Of a stretch of 12,154 nucleotides of DNA, positions 1-7,271 are shown piece after piece. The first letter of the stretch is position 1; every line of letters starts with the position of its first letter. Below the pieces are notes generated by a model. It was not told where the DNA came from. It was given only the letters and a program-made list of their open reading frames with translations, and ran no database searches. A program made the translations under genes and the position numbers. The stretch covers positions 1 through 12,154 of the forward strand of contig CAZIBB010000028.1 in the NCBI GenBank assembly GCA_964537075.1. The letters are read 5' to 3'. Source of the DNA: CAYTED01 sp964537075 (GTDB lineage Bacteria; Patescibacteriota; Minisyncoccia; Moranbacterales; UBA1568).

Positions 1-135
1 ATTATAGCAGGCAAAAATAGCCTGTGAAGGGGATAAAAGAGACCTCCGGATATGTGAATGTGGAAGGAATCGGAGAATCCTTGAAATCAGAAAGGACGAG
101 ACCTTCCTTCAGTCTTTGAATGATTCTTGGAAGGC
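1..135. other. Window edge, no gene recognised
   Basis: No convincing reading frame starts or ends here. The left edge can form a small 5-bp hairpin (CAGGC, 7-nt loop, GCCTG) near 9-25. The minus strand has a short open frame of about 42 codons just below the membrane-protein stop, but it has no usual start codon and no recognisable motif. A weak CCTTCC/GGAAGG inverted repeat at about 102-134 directly follows the 136 stop and has a long loop, so it is a poor terminator candidate. The stretch is probably a spacer or the 3' trailer of the leftward gene. Confidence 0.3.
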
Positions 136-633
136 TTATTTGAGGCGATTATTAATAAAAAGGAGGACGAGAAGCGGTATGGTCATCCAGACAATCTCCG
201 CGATTGGAGTGGCGAACAGACCATAGATGGCAGGAGAAATATAGGAAAGAACTATTTTTTCCGGAAAAAAGGAAAAGAGGGTGCTCACGAAAAATCCCGT
301 AACAAGAATGCTCATGACGAAAAGTCGCCAAAAAAAATCAGTACCGGCACTCGCGATATGTATATCGAAAAGGCGATCATCCGTCGCTGTAAGGAAAATC
401 AAAACTGCGAGAAAAGTGATAAGCTCCCCATAGACGGAAGAACCGAGAAATCCGACCGAAAGAACCCCTACAAAGGCAAGAGCAATATAGATATTAATAA
501 GGATATTGACGAGTTTCCACCGCCCGAAAAGAAACCCCACCCCCAGGCTCAAGGCAAAAAAAACGAAGAGGAAAGAAAAATCCCCCGCTGATTTTCCGAT
601 AAACGAAAAAACCTGTGAAATAGAGTCTATCAT
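136..633 (-). CDS. Small multi-pass membrane protein, function unknown
   Basis: The product is 165 aa and very hydrophobic. I count about five likely membrane segments, near residues 18-37, 42-63, 68-83, 101-122 and 142-161. The loops are short and there is one charged stretch (ATDDRLFD, about 82-89). No catalytic or binding motif is recognised, so no function is assigned. This strand is chosen over the overlapping plus-strand frame because the plus frame gives an implausible Lys/Glu/Arg-rich protein, while the minus frame gives clean transmembrane periodicity. The start is the ATG at 633. The only purine-rich stretch upstream (AAGAGGAAA) lies about 17 nt away, too far to be a good ribosome binding site. 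The gene is divergent from the PEGA-protein gene, with a 116-bp shared spacer. It may belong to a lineage-specific family. Confidence 0.7.
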   Translation of the reverse strand: MIDSISQVFSFIGKSAGDFSFLFVFFALSLGVGFLFGRWKLVNILINIYIALAFVGVLSVGFLGSSVYGELITFLAVLIFLTATDDRLFDIHIASAGTDFFWRLFVMSILVTGFFVSTLFSFFPEKIVLSYISPAIYGLFATPIAEIVWMTIPLLVLLFINNRLK

Positions 634-697
634 GATACCATCACGGTACCATTTCCTCTTAAAAACTGCAAAAGGATGATTCGACTCGCCCTCCTCC

Positions 698-726
698 TTG
701 AAAAAAGAGTGTTTTTCAGGTAGTAT
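698..726 (+). promoter_or_regulatory. Sigma70-like promoter for the PEGA/HD pair
   Basis: TTGAAA at 698-703, a 17-nt spacer, and TAGTAT at 721-726. Transcription would start near 733, leaving a leader of about 17 nt before the ATG at 750. This position excludes the in-frame TTG at 726, which lies inside the -10 box. The same -10 word (TAGTAT) occurs in the rpmG promoter at the other end of the window. Promoter by sequence match only. Confidence 0.5.
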
Positions 727-749
727 TGATTCATTCTGATGATACTTCT

Positions 750-2216
750 ATGACATCTTCTCCTGGCCGACGAATATTCTTTTGGACTCTCGTCGTCCTT
801 TTCCTCGCCACAACTTTCACCGTACTCTTCTTCACCTTTGGATACCGTTTCGACACCAATCGCGGTCTCTTCGTCCAAACAGGATCATTCACGCTCAAAG
901 TCACCCCGATCGAGAACGTCATCATCGAAGTCGACGGAAAAGCCGTTCCCATGAAAACCCTCAGCATACTCAACAACGCATTCCATATCGGAAGCCAGAC
1001 ACCGGGGGAACATTTTATCCGGATATCGGCTCCTGGATACTCCAGCTGGGAGAAAAAGGCCGTCATTGAAAGTGGCCGATCGACAGAATTCTGGAATATC
1101 ATCTTGATCGGAAACAAATATCCTCAGACTCCGGTTATCGAAACGGAATCAGTGGAACAGATATTTCCTTCACCCGATACCAGCTTCTTCGCCCTCCTCG
1201 CAACACGTAACCAGGGAACCATCGTGAAGACCCTCAATACCGATACCATGATCGTGTCGGATATTGCTTTTATCGCTGATACAAGCCTAAAAATATCAAG
1301 TGATGAAAATCTAGAATGGTCTCCGAACGCGAAGAATATCCTCGTCCCCCTCACTGATTCCAACGGGGAAGGGGTTTCCTTCCTGATCAACAGAGAGAAT
1401 GGTTCCGTCATAAATCTCACGGAGCGATCCCATATCGCAAATATACATTACCCTCGCTGGGATGGGCGCCGAAAGAATGTGTTTTACTTCCTTTCAGGAA
1501 ATACCCTTCTCGAATGGTCATCGGAGAGCCTCGATATACCGCCGACCGTTCTCATCCGGAATGTGAGTGGGTACGACATTTCCCAAAATTTCATCTATTT
1601 CATCGATCAACAGACCGGCATTATTTTCCGCCTGAAATCGGGCGGAGCCATCGAGGATGCGGAGCAGATGACAAACAAAGAGATCGATGCGCCGAATGCG
1701 CCGCATACTCTCACCGTCTACGATAAGGACCGTATCACCGTCCGAAATCGTGAGACCGGATCGCTCTCTATCTTCAATAATGGGGAAAATCGGCATTTCC
1801 AGATGCTTGGCAACGGGATCAAGGGCGTTCAGTTCTCTAATGACGGAAAAAAGCTTCTCTTCGAAAGCGACCGGGAAATCTTCGTTTATTTCGTTCGTCC
1901 ATGGAATACCCAGCCCCTCCGCTCCGAAAATGAGGTCATGCAAATCGCCAGATTTTCAAATCCCATCAGCTTTGTCCGATGGACCAAGGATTATGAGCAC
2001 GTCATCTTCACCCATAATACTTCTCTCAAGACGATCGAGCTCGATCATCGTGATCGAAGAGATATACAGACCATCCATAATTTCAGCCTTCCTCCGATAC
2101 AACTCCTCGACAATTTCTCGGATGGGGAGCTCTTCATCATAGAAAAAAAAGATGGCCCAACGCTTTCTTTCATCCCCTTTCCCATCATTCCCATCAAGGA
2201 AGGCACGGCTCCCTGA
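750..2216 (+). CDS. Membrane-anchored PEGA-domain protein with beta-propeller-like repeats
   Basis: The product is 488 aa from the ATG at 750; an in-frame TTG at 726 would add 8 residues but overlaps the predicted -10 box. A short basic N-terminus (SPGRR) precedes one membrane segment at about 9-30. Residues about 47-120 match a PEGA domain in pattern: a beta-rich unit with EVDGKAVPMKT and, later, TPGEHFIRISAPGYSSWEKK. The rest, about 130-480, has repeated blade-like units such as LEWSPNAKNILVPL, VQFSNDGKKLLFES and ISFVRWTKDYEHVIFT, which resemble TolB/WD40-type propeller blades. Most of the protein is therefore expected outside the membrane, probably for binding or surface structure. The ligand is unknown. 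The stop lies 19 nt before the HD gene, so the two are probably co-transcribed. PEGA-propeller proteins of this kind are, to my knowledge, common in CPR genomes. The domain calls come from motif reading only. Confidence 0.8.
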   Translation: MTSSPGRRIFFWTLVVLFLATTFTVLFFTFGYRFDTNRGLFVQTGSFTLKVTPIENVIIEVDGKAVPMKTLSILNNAFHIGSQTPGEHFIRISAPGYSSWEKKAVIESGRSTEFWNIILIGNKYPQTPVIETESVEQIFPSPDTSFFALLATRNQGTIVKTLNTDTMIVSDIAFIADTSLKISSDENLEWSPNAKNILVPLTDSNGEGVSFLINRENGSVINLTERSHIANIHYPRWDGRRKNVFYFLSGNTLLEWSSESLDIPPTVLIRNVSGYDISQNFIYFIDQQTGIIFRLKSGGAIEDAEQMTNKEIDAPNAPHTLTVYDKDRITVRNRETGSLSIFNNGENRHFQMLGNGIKGVQFSNDGKKLLFESDREIFVYFVRPWNTQPLRSENEVMQIARFSNPISFVRWTKDYEHVIFTHNTSLKTIELDHRDRRDIQTIHNFSLPPIQLLDNFSDGELFIIEKKDGPTLSFIPFPIIPIKEGTAP

Positions 2217-2235
2217 CTTTTCACAGAACAATAGT

Positions 2236-3435
2236 ATGTCCTATCATGAAAGAATCTTCGGAAGAGCAGAGGGGAAAAATCCCCTTTCCATTCGGAGTGA
2301 AACACCGGGAATCGGAGGAGGCGGAGGATCACACGAGGAAGCGCGGGAAAGGAATCAGGAAAGCAATGAGGCGCAGCTCTGCTCCGGTTTCGATATTCTC
2401 CTTCAGGAGCTCCGAAAAAATCCTGAGGATTTGCAAAAAAGAATTGACATGCTCAAGGAGCTTCCGGAGAGCAATAACGTCCTCGGTAAGATTTATCGAG
2501 AGAACTATTTCACGGAAGAACACTGGGAAATAGCCGCTACCCTCAGATTCTACGATCAAAAAACCTTTAATCACTCCCTTCGCGTTCTGCAATGCATCTA
2601 CGAAATGGCGACTGATGACGGGGAAACCGCGACATATCTGAAAAAAAGAATGGCCATCGAAAATCCGCATGACGAACATATGGCTTTTCAGGATCTCTTT
2701 GCTGCCGCATTCTTTCACGATATCGGCAAGACAGCCATTCCGAAAAAAATTCTTCATGACCATCGCTCACGTCGAGACTGGGCTCGTGACGCGAACATAT
2801 GGGCAAAAAAGATCGGTCGGGATCTTTACTTTGATGAGGGAGCATTGCAAGATCCGGAACAAGGCGGGCTCGAAGAGGCGAAGCTCGATGATTATTTCAC
2901 AAGAGTAAGGCAAGAAAAGGATTATGAACCACTGAGTATTGTCCCACTTCATGAAGTATTCGACGATGCAACGCTCAGAGAACTTGAAATGCATGGAATA
3001 GAGGCCTCCGACACATTCCGGAGGGTACTCGAACGCCATGAAAGCGCGACTCGGGCGATTCTTCGACGAAAAAAAATGTATATCTCAGCCGATATCGCCT
3101 CGCATCATCACGACTATGAAAAAAGACCCATACGGCTCGAGCGCTATCCGACGGAAATCTCCGCCGTTCGCATCGGGTTTGAACTCTCTATCCTGCGCTC
3201 CATAGATATCTATGATGCTCTCACTTCCGACGATCGTGAATACAAGCATCCTCACCATCCTCTCCTGGCCCTTGAAATCCTTGTCAGGGAGGCGGAGGCG
3301 GAATTTACCGAATTGGAGCTCACAAAATATGTCGTTCGGGATCTGTACAAGAAACTCGAGGCTTCACAAAAAAACACCCCTCGAGATGAAAAGGAGGGTC
3401 ACGCTCTCAGCGTAATCCTTGAATTCATACAATAA
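2236..3435 (+). CDS. HD-GYP-like metal-dependent phosphohydrolase
   Basis: The product is 399 aa from the ATG at 2236. An ATG at 2152 in the same frame would add 28 residues but would overlap the upstream gene by 65 nt, so the later start is preferred. Residues 1-50 are low-complexity (a GGGGG run, then Glu/Arg-rich). The HD domain begins near 105. Visible metal-binding candidates are H113 (NHSLRV), H161-D162 with K165 (FHDIGKTAIPKKIL), H268 (ERHESATRAIL), H290-H292 (ASHHHDYEKRP) and D327 in IDIYDALTSDDREYK. The last block is the typical IxDxYDALTSxRxYK signature of HD-GYP proteins. The GYP triplet itself is missing: the residues after HHH are DYEKRPIRLERYP. About 107 residues separate the HD pair from H268, against roughly 30 in ordinary HD-GYP domains, so there is an insertion at about 175-262. 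HD-GYP enzymes hydrolyse cyclic dinucleotides, but with these changes the substrate is unknown. No Shine-Dalgarno sequence precedes the start. Confidence 0.82.
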   Translation: MSYHERIFGRAEGKNPLSIRSETPGIGGGGGSHEEARERNQESNEAQLCSGFDILLQELRKNPEDLQKRIDMLKELPESNNVLGKIYRENYFTEEHWEIAATLRFYDQKTFNHSLRVLQCIYEMATDDGETATYLKKRMAIENPHDEHMAFQDLFAAAFFHDIGKTAIPKKILHDHRSRRDWARDANIWAKKIGRDLYFDEGALQDPEQGGLEEAKLDDYFTRVRQEKDYEPLSIVPLHEVFDDATLRELEMHGIEASDTFRRVLERHESATRAILRRKKMYISADIASHHHDYEKRPIRLERYPTEISAVRIGFELSILRSIDIYDALTSDDREYKHPHHPLLALEILVREAEAEFTELELTKYVVRDLYKKLEASQKNTPRDEKEGHALSVILEFIQ

Positions 3436-3461
3436 TAATTTCACCAGATTGATTGTCTAAG

Positions 3462-3489
3462 AAAAAACCACGATTCCTCGTGGTTTTTT
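3462..3489. terminator. Bidirectional intrinsic terminator
   Basis: The stem CCACGA/TCGTGG has a 4-nt loop (TTCC). It is flanked by A6 on the left and T7 on the right, so the stem extends to about 12 bp and a U-tract is available in both directions. It lies between the convergent HD gene (stop 3435) and rpsI (stop 3531) and can end both transcripts. Confidence 0.85.
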
Positions 3490-3541
3490 TATACATAATA
3501 CACAATACAAAATACGTAATACACGAAACGCTAGCGTTTCG
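3490..3541. repeat. A/C-rich word repeat joined to an 18-bp perfect palindrome at the rpsI stop
   Basis: Positions 3491-3523 are made of near-repeats of AATACA/AATACG-type words with almost no G. They run into CGAAACGCTAGCGTTTCG at 3524-3541, a perfect palindrome whose centre is the TAG stop of rpsI. Unlike the other A/C-rich spacers here, no G/T-rich partner arm is present. Confidence 0.6.
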
Positions 3542-3974
3542 CCCACTGCGGAGCGCGACGAGCTTTCTTGAGACCCGGTTTCTTCCTCTCTACTGCACGA
3601 GAATCGCGAGTGAGGTATCCGGCTGCCTTGATCGCCTTGCGCAAAGCGAGATCGAATTTCAGTAACGCACGGGCGATACCGAGCTTGGCGGCATCTGCCT
3701 GACCGCTTTTCCCACCACCGCGGACGATGAGCGAGAGACGGAACTTTTCCGTGAGACCGGTTTCCTTCAGCGGTGCCATGAGCGATAAGCGCTGTTCCTC
3801 AGTACCGAAATACAGATCGATGGTTTTCCCGTTCACCGTGTGTTCGATCTTCTCTCCGCTCGTTTCGTATAAACGCACCAAAGCGACTGCGGTCTTACGA
3901 CGACCAACAGCATAGTGATACCTCGTATCAACTTCCTTTTCCGCAGCTTTTTTCGTTACTTTCTTCGTTACCAT
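3531..3974 (-). CDS. rpsI: 30S ribosomal protein S9 (uS9)
   Basis: The product is 147 aa, a component of the small-subunit head whose C-terminal tail reaches the P-site tRNA. The family signatures are clear: YAVGRRKTAVALVRL near residues 21-35, RGGGKSGQADAAKLGIARAL near 85-104, and the C-terminus PGLKKARRAPQWAKR, equivalent to the usual KARR..QFSKR. An N-terminal Lys-rich extension of about 18 residues (MVTKKVTKKAAEKE) makes it slightly longer than the usual ~130 aa. It lies 17 nt behind rplM and is the last gene of the operon, followed by the terminator at 3462-3489. There is no Shine-Dalgarno match; the start is preceded by A/T-rich sequence. Confidence 0.97.
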   Translation of the reverse strand: MVTKKVTKKAAEKEVDTRYHYAVGRRKTAVALVRLYETSGEKIEHTVNGKTIDLYFGTEEQRLSLMAPLKETGLTEKFRLSLIVRGGGKSGQADAAKLGIARALLKFDLALRKAIKAAGYLTRDSRAVERKKPGLKKARRAPQWAKR

Positions 3975-3991
3975 AAGTATTTTCTAAAAAT

Positions 3992-4414
3992 CTATTCGTG
4001 AGTGACTTCAACCTTATGCTTGTGCTCACCATCCTTATAAATATACAGACGTTTCAGCATCTTCGCCCGCAGGAGATTCTTTGGGAGCATATTGTATACC
4101 GCCTGATAAATCGCCTTGGTTGAATCCCTCTTGATCACTTCCTTGAATGTCCGTGACGTGATACCACCCGGGTATCCGCTATAGTGATGATACATTTTCT
4201 GATCACCCTTGCGTCCTGTCACCTGCACGCCATCGGAATGTGTCACGACGACATAATCCCCCTTATCGAAATTCGGCTCATAATCAACCTTACGCTTGCC
4301 GGAAAGTATCATGGCAATCTCCGTCGCCAAGCGTCCCAAAACCTTCCCCTGGGCATCAAAGCCATGGAATGTCCGTACGATAACCCGCTTGCCATTGTGT
4401 TCAGTCGTTGCCAT
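3992..4414 (-). CDS. rplM: 50S ribosomal protein L13 (uL13)
   Basis: The product is 140 aa, near the family length of ~142. The recognisable blocks are DAQGKVLGRLATEIAMILSG near residues 20-39, FDKGDYVVVTHSDGVQVTGRK near 49-69, YHHYSGYPGGITSRTF near 75-90 and AVYNMLPKNLLRAKMLKRLYIY near 105-126. It is an early-assembly protein of the large subunit. The gene follows rplQ by 10 nt and precedes rpsI by 17 nt, the common rplM-rpsI pairing. The start context is AAAGAAAAAAAT before ATG, without a Shine-Dalgarno sequence. Confidence 0.97.
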   Translation of the reverse strand: MATTEHNGKRVIVRTFHGFDAQGKVLGRLATEIAMILSGKRKVDYEPNFDKGDYVVVTHSDGVQVTGRKGDQKMYHHYSGYPGGITSRTFKEVIKRDSTKAIYQAVYNMLPKNLLRAKMLKRLYIYKDGEHKHKVEVTHE

Positions 4415-4424
4415 ATTTTTTTCT

Positions 4425-4790
4425 TTAAACGAATTCGATGATCGCTACCTCAGCCGCATCGCTCTTCCTGGCCTCAAGCTTTACCACGCGGGTATAACCG
4501 CTGGTTCGGGCAGTGAATCGATCGCTGAAATCGCTATTCAATTTGTCAGCGGCCATTTTCGGGAGCAGTGCATGCAATTCGCGTACCATCGACAAACGCA
4601 CTCCCACGTCAAGACGAGCTTTCTTCGCCTTATTCACGAGAGGATCGATCAGGCGCTTGAGTTCCTTGGCCTTGGCCTCGGTCGTACTGATACGTTCGCA
4701 CATGATCAAACTGCCAAGCATCGTCTTGAGCATTGCCTTGCGCACCTTGCGTGTCCGTCCAAATTTTCGGCCAATTTTCTGATGTCTCAT
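4425..4790 (-). CDS. rplQ: 50S ribosomal protein L17 (bL17)
   Basis: The product is 121 aa, close to the usual 120-127. The N-terminus MRHQKIGRKFGRTRKVRKAM, followed by SLIMCERISTTEAKAKELKR and IDPLVNKAKK, is diagnostic of bL17. The C-terminal part ends in SGYTRVVKLEARKSDAAEVAIIEFV, as in the family. It lies 23 nt behind rpoA, its usual neighbour across bacteria. bL17 sits near the peptide exit on the large subunit. No Shine-Dalgarno sequence is seen. Confidence 0.97.
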   Translation of the reverse strand: MRHQKIGRKFGRTRKVRKAMLKTMLGSLIMCERISTTEAKAKELKRLIDPLVNKAKKARLDVGVRLSMVRELHALLPKMAADKLNSDFSDRFTARTSGYTRVVKLEARKSDAAEVAIIEFV

Positions 4791-4813
4791 ATCAATATGC
4801 TCAAAATTCTTTC

Positions 4814-5563
4814 TTATGCATCCTTCTTTACCGACTTTTTCTTTGCTCCCTTCACGAGCTTCGGAGCTTCCATGACCTCATCGGAAACGAGAGCTGAAAA
4901 CTGATTCATCAGAATATCAATAGCCTTGTTAAAAGCCCTATCCGGAGAGAGAGTCCCATCCGTCATGATCTCGATCGTAATCTTGTCATAATCCGTCCGC
5001 TTTCCGACACGCATATTCTCTACTTCGAAATTGACGCGCTTGACCGGGGTATAAATGGCATCGACAGCGATCCTACCAATTTCCTTTTCACGGGCCTGCT
5101 GCTCCACTGGAATATAGCCGATACCGCGGGCCACCTCGACTTCCATGTCGATTTCAGCCTTCTTATCGGAAAGCGTGGCGATAACCTGATCCGGATTCAC
5201 GACTTCCAATCCGGTCGACAGCTTGAAGTCACCGGCAGTGACCTTTCCCTCTCCCTTGGATTTCAAGGATATATTCATCGGCTCATCACTTACCATGCGA
5301 AAGCGAACCTGCTTCAAATTAAGGATGATCTGTACTATGTCTTCCATAACGCCAGGCATCGTCGTAAATTCATGCGTCACGCCCTTGATTTTCACCGAGG
5401 TGACCGCCGCACCCTCAAGCGAGGACAACAGAACGCGCCGAATGGCGTTCCCCAGGGTCGTTCCATACCCGGGATAACATTCGAGGATCTCCATCTTTCC
5501 GTGAGATGGGCTGATCTCGGTATATTTTGGCGCTTGCGGGAGACTGATAGTATGCATAATCAT
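4814..5563 (-). CDS. rpoA: RNA polymerase alpha subunit, N-terminal domain only
   Basis: The product is 249 aa, against the usual 310-330. The dimerisation and assembly domain is complete: ILECYPGYGTTLGNAIRRVL near residues 26-45, LSSLEGAAVTSVKIKGVTHEF near 46-66, GVMEDIVQIILNLKQVR near 71-87, ARGIGYIPVEQQ near 146-157 and DAIYTPVKRVNFEVENMRVG near 169-188. After the last helix (FNKAIDILMNQFSAL, about 212-226) there is only a short tail ending in KGAKKKSVKKDA. The C-terminal DNA-binding domain (alpha-CTD) is absent. The stop is 23 nt from rplQ, so no detached CTD can lie downstream. Start: ATG at 5563; a second in-frame ATG at 5557 is possible. A purine-rich AGGAGGG lies about 22 nt upstream, too far for ordinary ribosome binding and inside a potential small hairpin. 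Confidence 0.96.
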   Translation of the reverse strand: MIMHTISLPQAPKYTEISPSHGKMEILECYPGYGTTLGNAIRRVLLSSLEGAAVTSVKIKGVTHEFTTMPGVMEDIVQIILNLKQVRFRMVSDEPMNISLKSKGEGKVTAGDFKLSTGLEVVNPDQVIATLSDKKAEIDMEVEVARGIGYIPVEQQAREKEIGRIAVDAIYTPVKRVNFEVENMRVGKRTDYDKITIEIMTDGTLSPDRAFNKAIDILMNQFSALVSDEVMEAPKLVKGAKKKSVKKDA

Positions 5564-5634
5564 TATGTGCTCGAGAACGACTTTCCCTCCTGACCCTCTG
5601 GAAAGACGACTGCGAAAAAATTACTATTTATATA

Positions 5635-6264
5635 TTACTTAGAATAATATTCCACGACGAGCTGCGCATCCACATTGTTTCCTACATCGCTTCGGTTCGG
5701 CAGGGAAACCACCTTGGCTTCCATTTTTTCGGTATCGATGGAAAGCCATGCGGGTACATCCGTTTTGTTCTTGAGAAGCTCGCTCTGAGTTTTCAGATAC
5801 GTTTTATCCTTCTTATTCGCTTTCAGGGTTATCACATCACCGATTTTTACCCCCATCGAGGAAATATTCATTCGGCGACCATTGACCGTAAACCATTTGT
5901 GTCCCACGAGCTGTCTCGCCTGCATCCGTGAAGAGGCAAACCCGAGACGATAGATCACATTATCCAGACGACGCTCCAGGCGGGCCAGCAGAAGATCTCC
6001 GGCGATACCCTTTTCCTGGGTAGCCTCTTCATAATGATGGCGAAATTGGCGTTCCAGCACTCCATAAATACGCTTGATACGCTGTTTCATCGCAAGTTGT
6101 CTCGCAAATTCACTCTGATTACGGGATCCCTTTTGCCCATGCATACCAGGAGCATACGGACGACGAACGATCGCGCACTTTGGAGTGGAACAACGATCAC
6201 CCTTGAGAAAAAGTTTTTCTCCAGCGCGTCGGCACAGAACACATTTGTCAGTCATCTTCGCCAT
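5635..6264 (-). CDS. rpsD: 30S ribosomal protein S4 (uS4), zinc-binding form
   Basis: The product is 209 aa, the usual length. The N-terminus carries four cysteines (C8, C11, C25, C30) in the CxxC-x13-C-x4-C arrangement of the zinc-binding version, inside CVLCRRAGEKLFLKGDRCS. RRPYAPGMHGQKG follows. The S4 RNA-binding domain is visible at about 95-160 (ARLERRLDNVIYRLGFASSR, ARQLVGHKWFTVNGRRMNI). S4 nucleates 30S assembly and in some bacteria represses its own operon. It lies 58 nt after rpsK and 71 nt before rpoA. No Shine-Dalgarno sequence is seen before the start. Confidence 0.97.
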   Translation of the reverse strand: MAKMTDKCVLCRRAGEKLFLKGDRCSTPKCAIVRRPYAPGMHGQKGSRNQSEFARQLAMKQRIKRIYGVLERQFRHHYEEATQEKGIAGDLLLARLERRLDNVIYRLGFASSRMQARQLVGHKWFTVNGRRMNISSMGVKIGDVITLKANKKDKTYLKTQSELLKNKTDVPAWLSIDTEKMEAKVVSLPNRSDVGNNVDAQLVVEYYSK

Positions 6265-6322
6265 ATTGATTACACTTACACGATTGATTTGCTTGGTTAT
6301 TATAAAAATTCCCTCTCCCTCA

Positions 6323-6787
6323 CTAAATGCGACGAGGGCGACGTGGACGACAGCCGTTGTGCGGAATAGGAGTGAGGTCTTTGATGCTTATAAGGTTGAA
6401 TCCATTATTGGCCAAAGCCCGAATGGCCGCTTCACGACCGCTTCCGACACCCTTCACGAATACCTCCACTTCCTGAAGACCGAACTTCTTCACTTTTTCC
6501 GCCACATCGATCACCACCTGAGTCGCAGCATACGGAGTGGATTTCTTCGCTCCCTTGAAACCGAGATGTCCCGAACTTGACCAACCGAGTACCGCGCCAT
6601 TCGCGTCCGTCAAAGAAACAATCGTATTATTATAGGTACACTGAATACTCGCGCGTCCTTTAAAGACCTGACGCTTTGATTTTTTTCGCTTCTTATCTGC
6701 TTCCGCAGGAGTGCCCGCGACAACATCTGCCACTCCATCAACCGATGGAACGACGACTTCTTCAGTTTTGCCTAATTCTTCAGTCAT
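6323..6787 (-). CDS. rpsK: 30S ribosomal protein S11 (uS11) with acidic N-terminal extension
   Basis: The product is 154 aa, against ~125-130 in most bacteria. The S11 core begins near residue 33 (KRKKSKRQVFKGRASIQC) and continues with TYNNTIVSLTDANGAVLGWS, FKGAKKSTPYAATQVVIDVA and the C-terminal HNGCRPRRPRRI. The first ~30 residues are Glu/Val/Ala-rich and not part of the fold. No internal ATG offers a shorter start before the core, so the extension is probably real. S11 forms part of the platform and contacts mRNA near the exit. It lies 94 nt after rpsM, with an inverted repeat filling the spacer. No Shine-Dalgarno sequence is seen. Confidence 0.95.
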   Translation of the reverse strand: MTEELGKTEEVVVPSVDGVADVVAGTPAEADKKRKKSKRQVFKGRASIQCTYNNTIVSLTDANGAVLGWSSSGHLGFKGAKKSTPYAATQVVIDVAEKVKKFGLQEVEVFVKGVGSGREAAIRALANNGFNLISIKDLTPIPHNGCRPRRPRRI

Positions 6788-6881
6788 ATTTTTCAGAACT
6801 TACAACTTACGACTTTCAACTGACGACAATGACTTTTTTAATCTCGCAATGTGTCGTTAGTCGTTGGTCGTTGGTTATTCC
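6788..6881. repeat. A/C-left, G/T-right imperfect inverted repeat between rpsM and rpsK
   Basis: The left arm (about 6795-6832) is built of ACTT/ACAACTT/ACGACT words. The right arm (about 6851-6881) is built of GTCGTTAGT/GTCGTTGG words. The best core pairs ACTGACGACA at 6819-6828 with TGTCGTTAGT at 6852-6861 (10 bp, one G-T). The 10-mer ACTTACGACT at 6805-6814 recurs in the next spacer at 7283-7292 in the same orientation. Confidence 0.6.
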
Positions 6882-7271
6882 TTATGTCTTACTGTCAGAC
6901 TTCTTCCGTCCGCTTCCCATAGTCTTACGAGTGTTGCCGCGCACGGTTCGAGTATTGGTTTTCGTCCGCTGCCCTCGCGACGGCAATCCCTTCGCATGTC
7001 TCGTTCCGCGATAACAACTGATATCCCGGAGGCGTCGTATATTCGTCTTCACCTCATGTCGCAATTCTCCCTCGACATGGTACAGCTTCTCGATTTCTTC
7101 ACGAAGACGATTGGCGTCTTTCTCGGCGAGATCTTTCGTACGGATATTCGGATCAATATTCAGTTTGGCGAGAATCTTCTGACTCAATGGAAGCCCTATC
7201 CCATACAGATATGGGAGTGCTGCTTCGATTCTTTTATTGTCCGGAAGGTTGACGCCTGAAATTCTCAACAT
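6882..7271 (-). CDS. rpsM: 30S ribosomal protein S13 (uS13)
   Basis: The product is 129 aa from the ATG at 7271. The family N-terminus is MLRISGVNLPDNKRIEAAL (usual form MARIAGVNIP), then YLYGIGLPLSQKIL, RREISx-type block NIRRLRDISCYRGTRHAKGL and PSRGQRTKTNTRTVRG. A longer frame opening at 7298 would add MVSRKYKKT, but those codons come from the repeat in the spacer, so the shorter start is chosen. S13 lies at the head of the small subunit and contacts the P-site tRNA and S19. The C-terminal tail is Lys/Arg/Ser-rich. No Shine-Dalgarno sequence is seen; AAAAAAACT precedes the start. Confidence 0.95.
   Translation of the reverse strand: MLRISGVNLPDNKRIEAALPYLYGIGLPLSQKILAKLNIDPNIRTKDLAEKDANRLREEIEKLYHVEGELRHEVKTNIRRLRDISCYRGTRHAKGLPSRGQRTKTNTRTVRGNTRKTMGSGRKKSDSKT

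Noticed and set aside
127..591. Plus-strand open frame of 154 aa opposite the membrane protein
   Set aside because: The product is almost entirely Lys/Glu/Arg/Asn with no motif. It is the mirror of a hydrophobic gene on the other strand.
630..878. Minus-strand open frame with a strong AAGGAGGAGG nearby (about 688-698)
   Set aside because: It overlaps the start of the PEGA-protein gene, has no domain, and the purine-rich run has no usable start codon at the right distance.
5554..5570. GCATAAT-C-ATTATGTGC near-palindrome at the rpoA start
   Set aside because: The imperfect symmetry is largely given by the two close ATG codons. It is not enough to call an operator.
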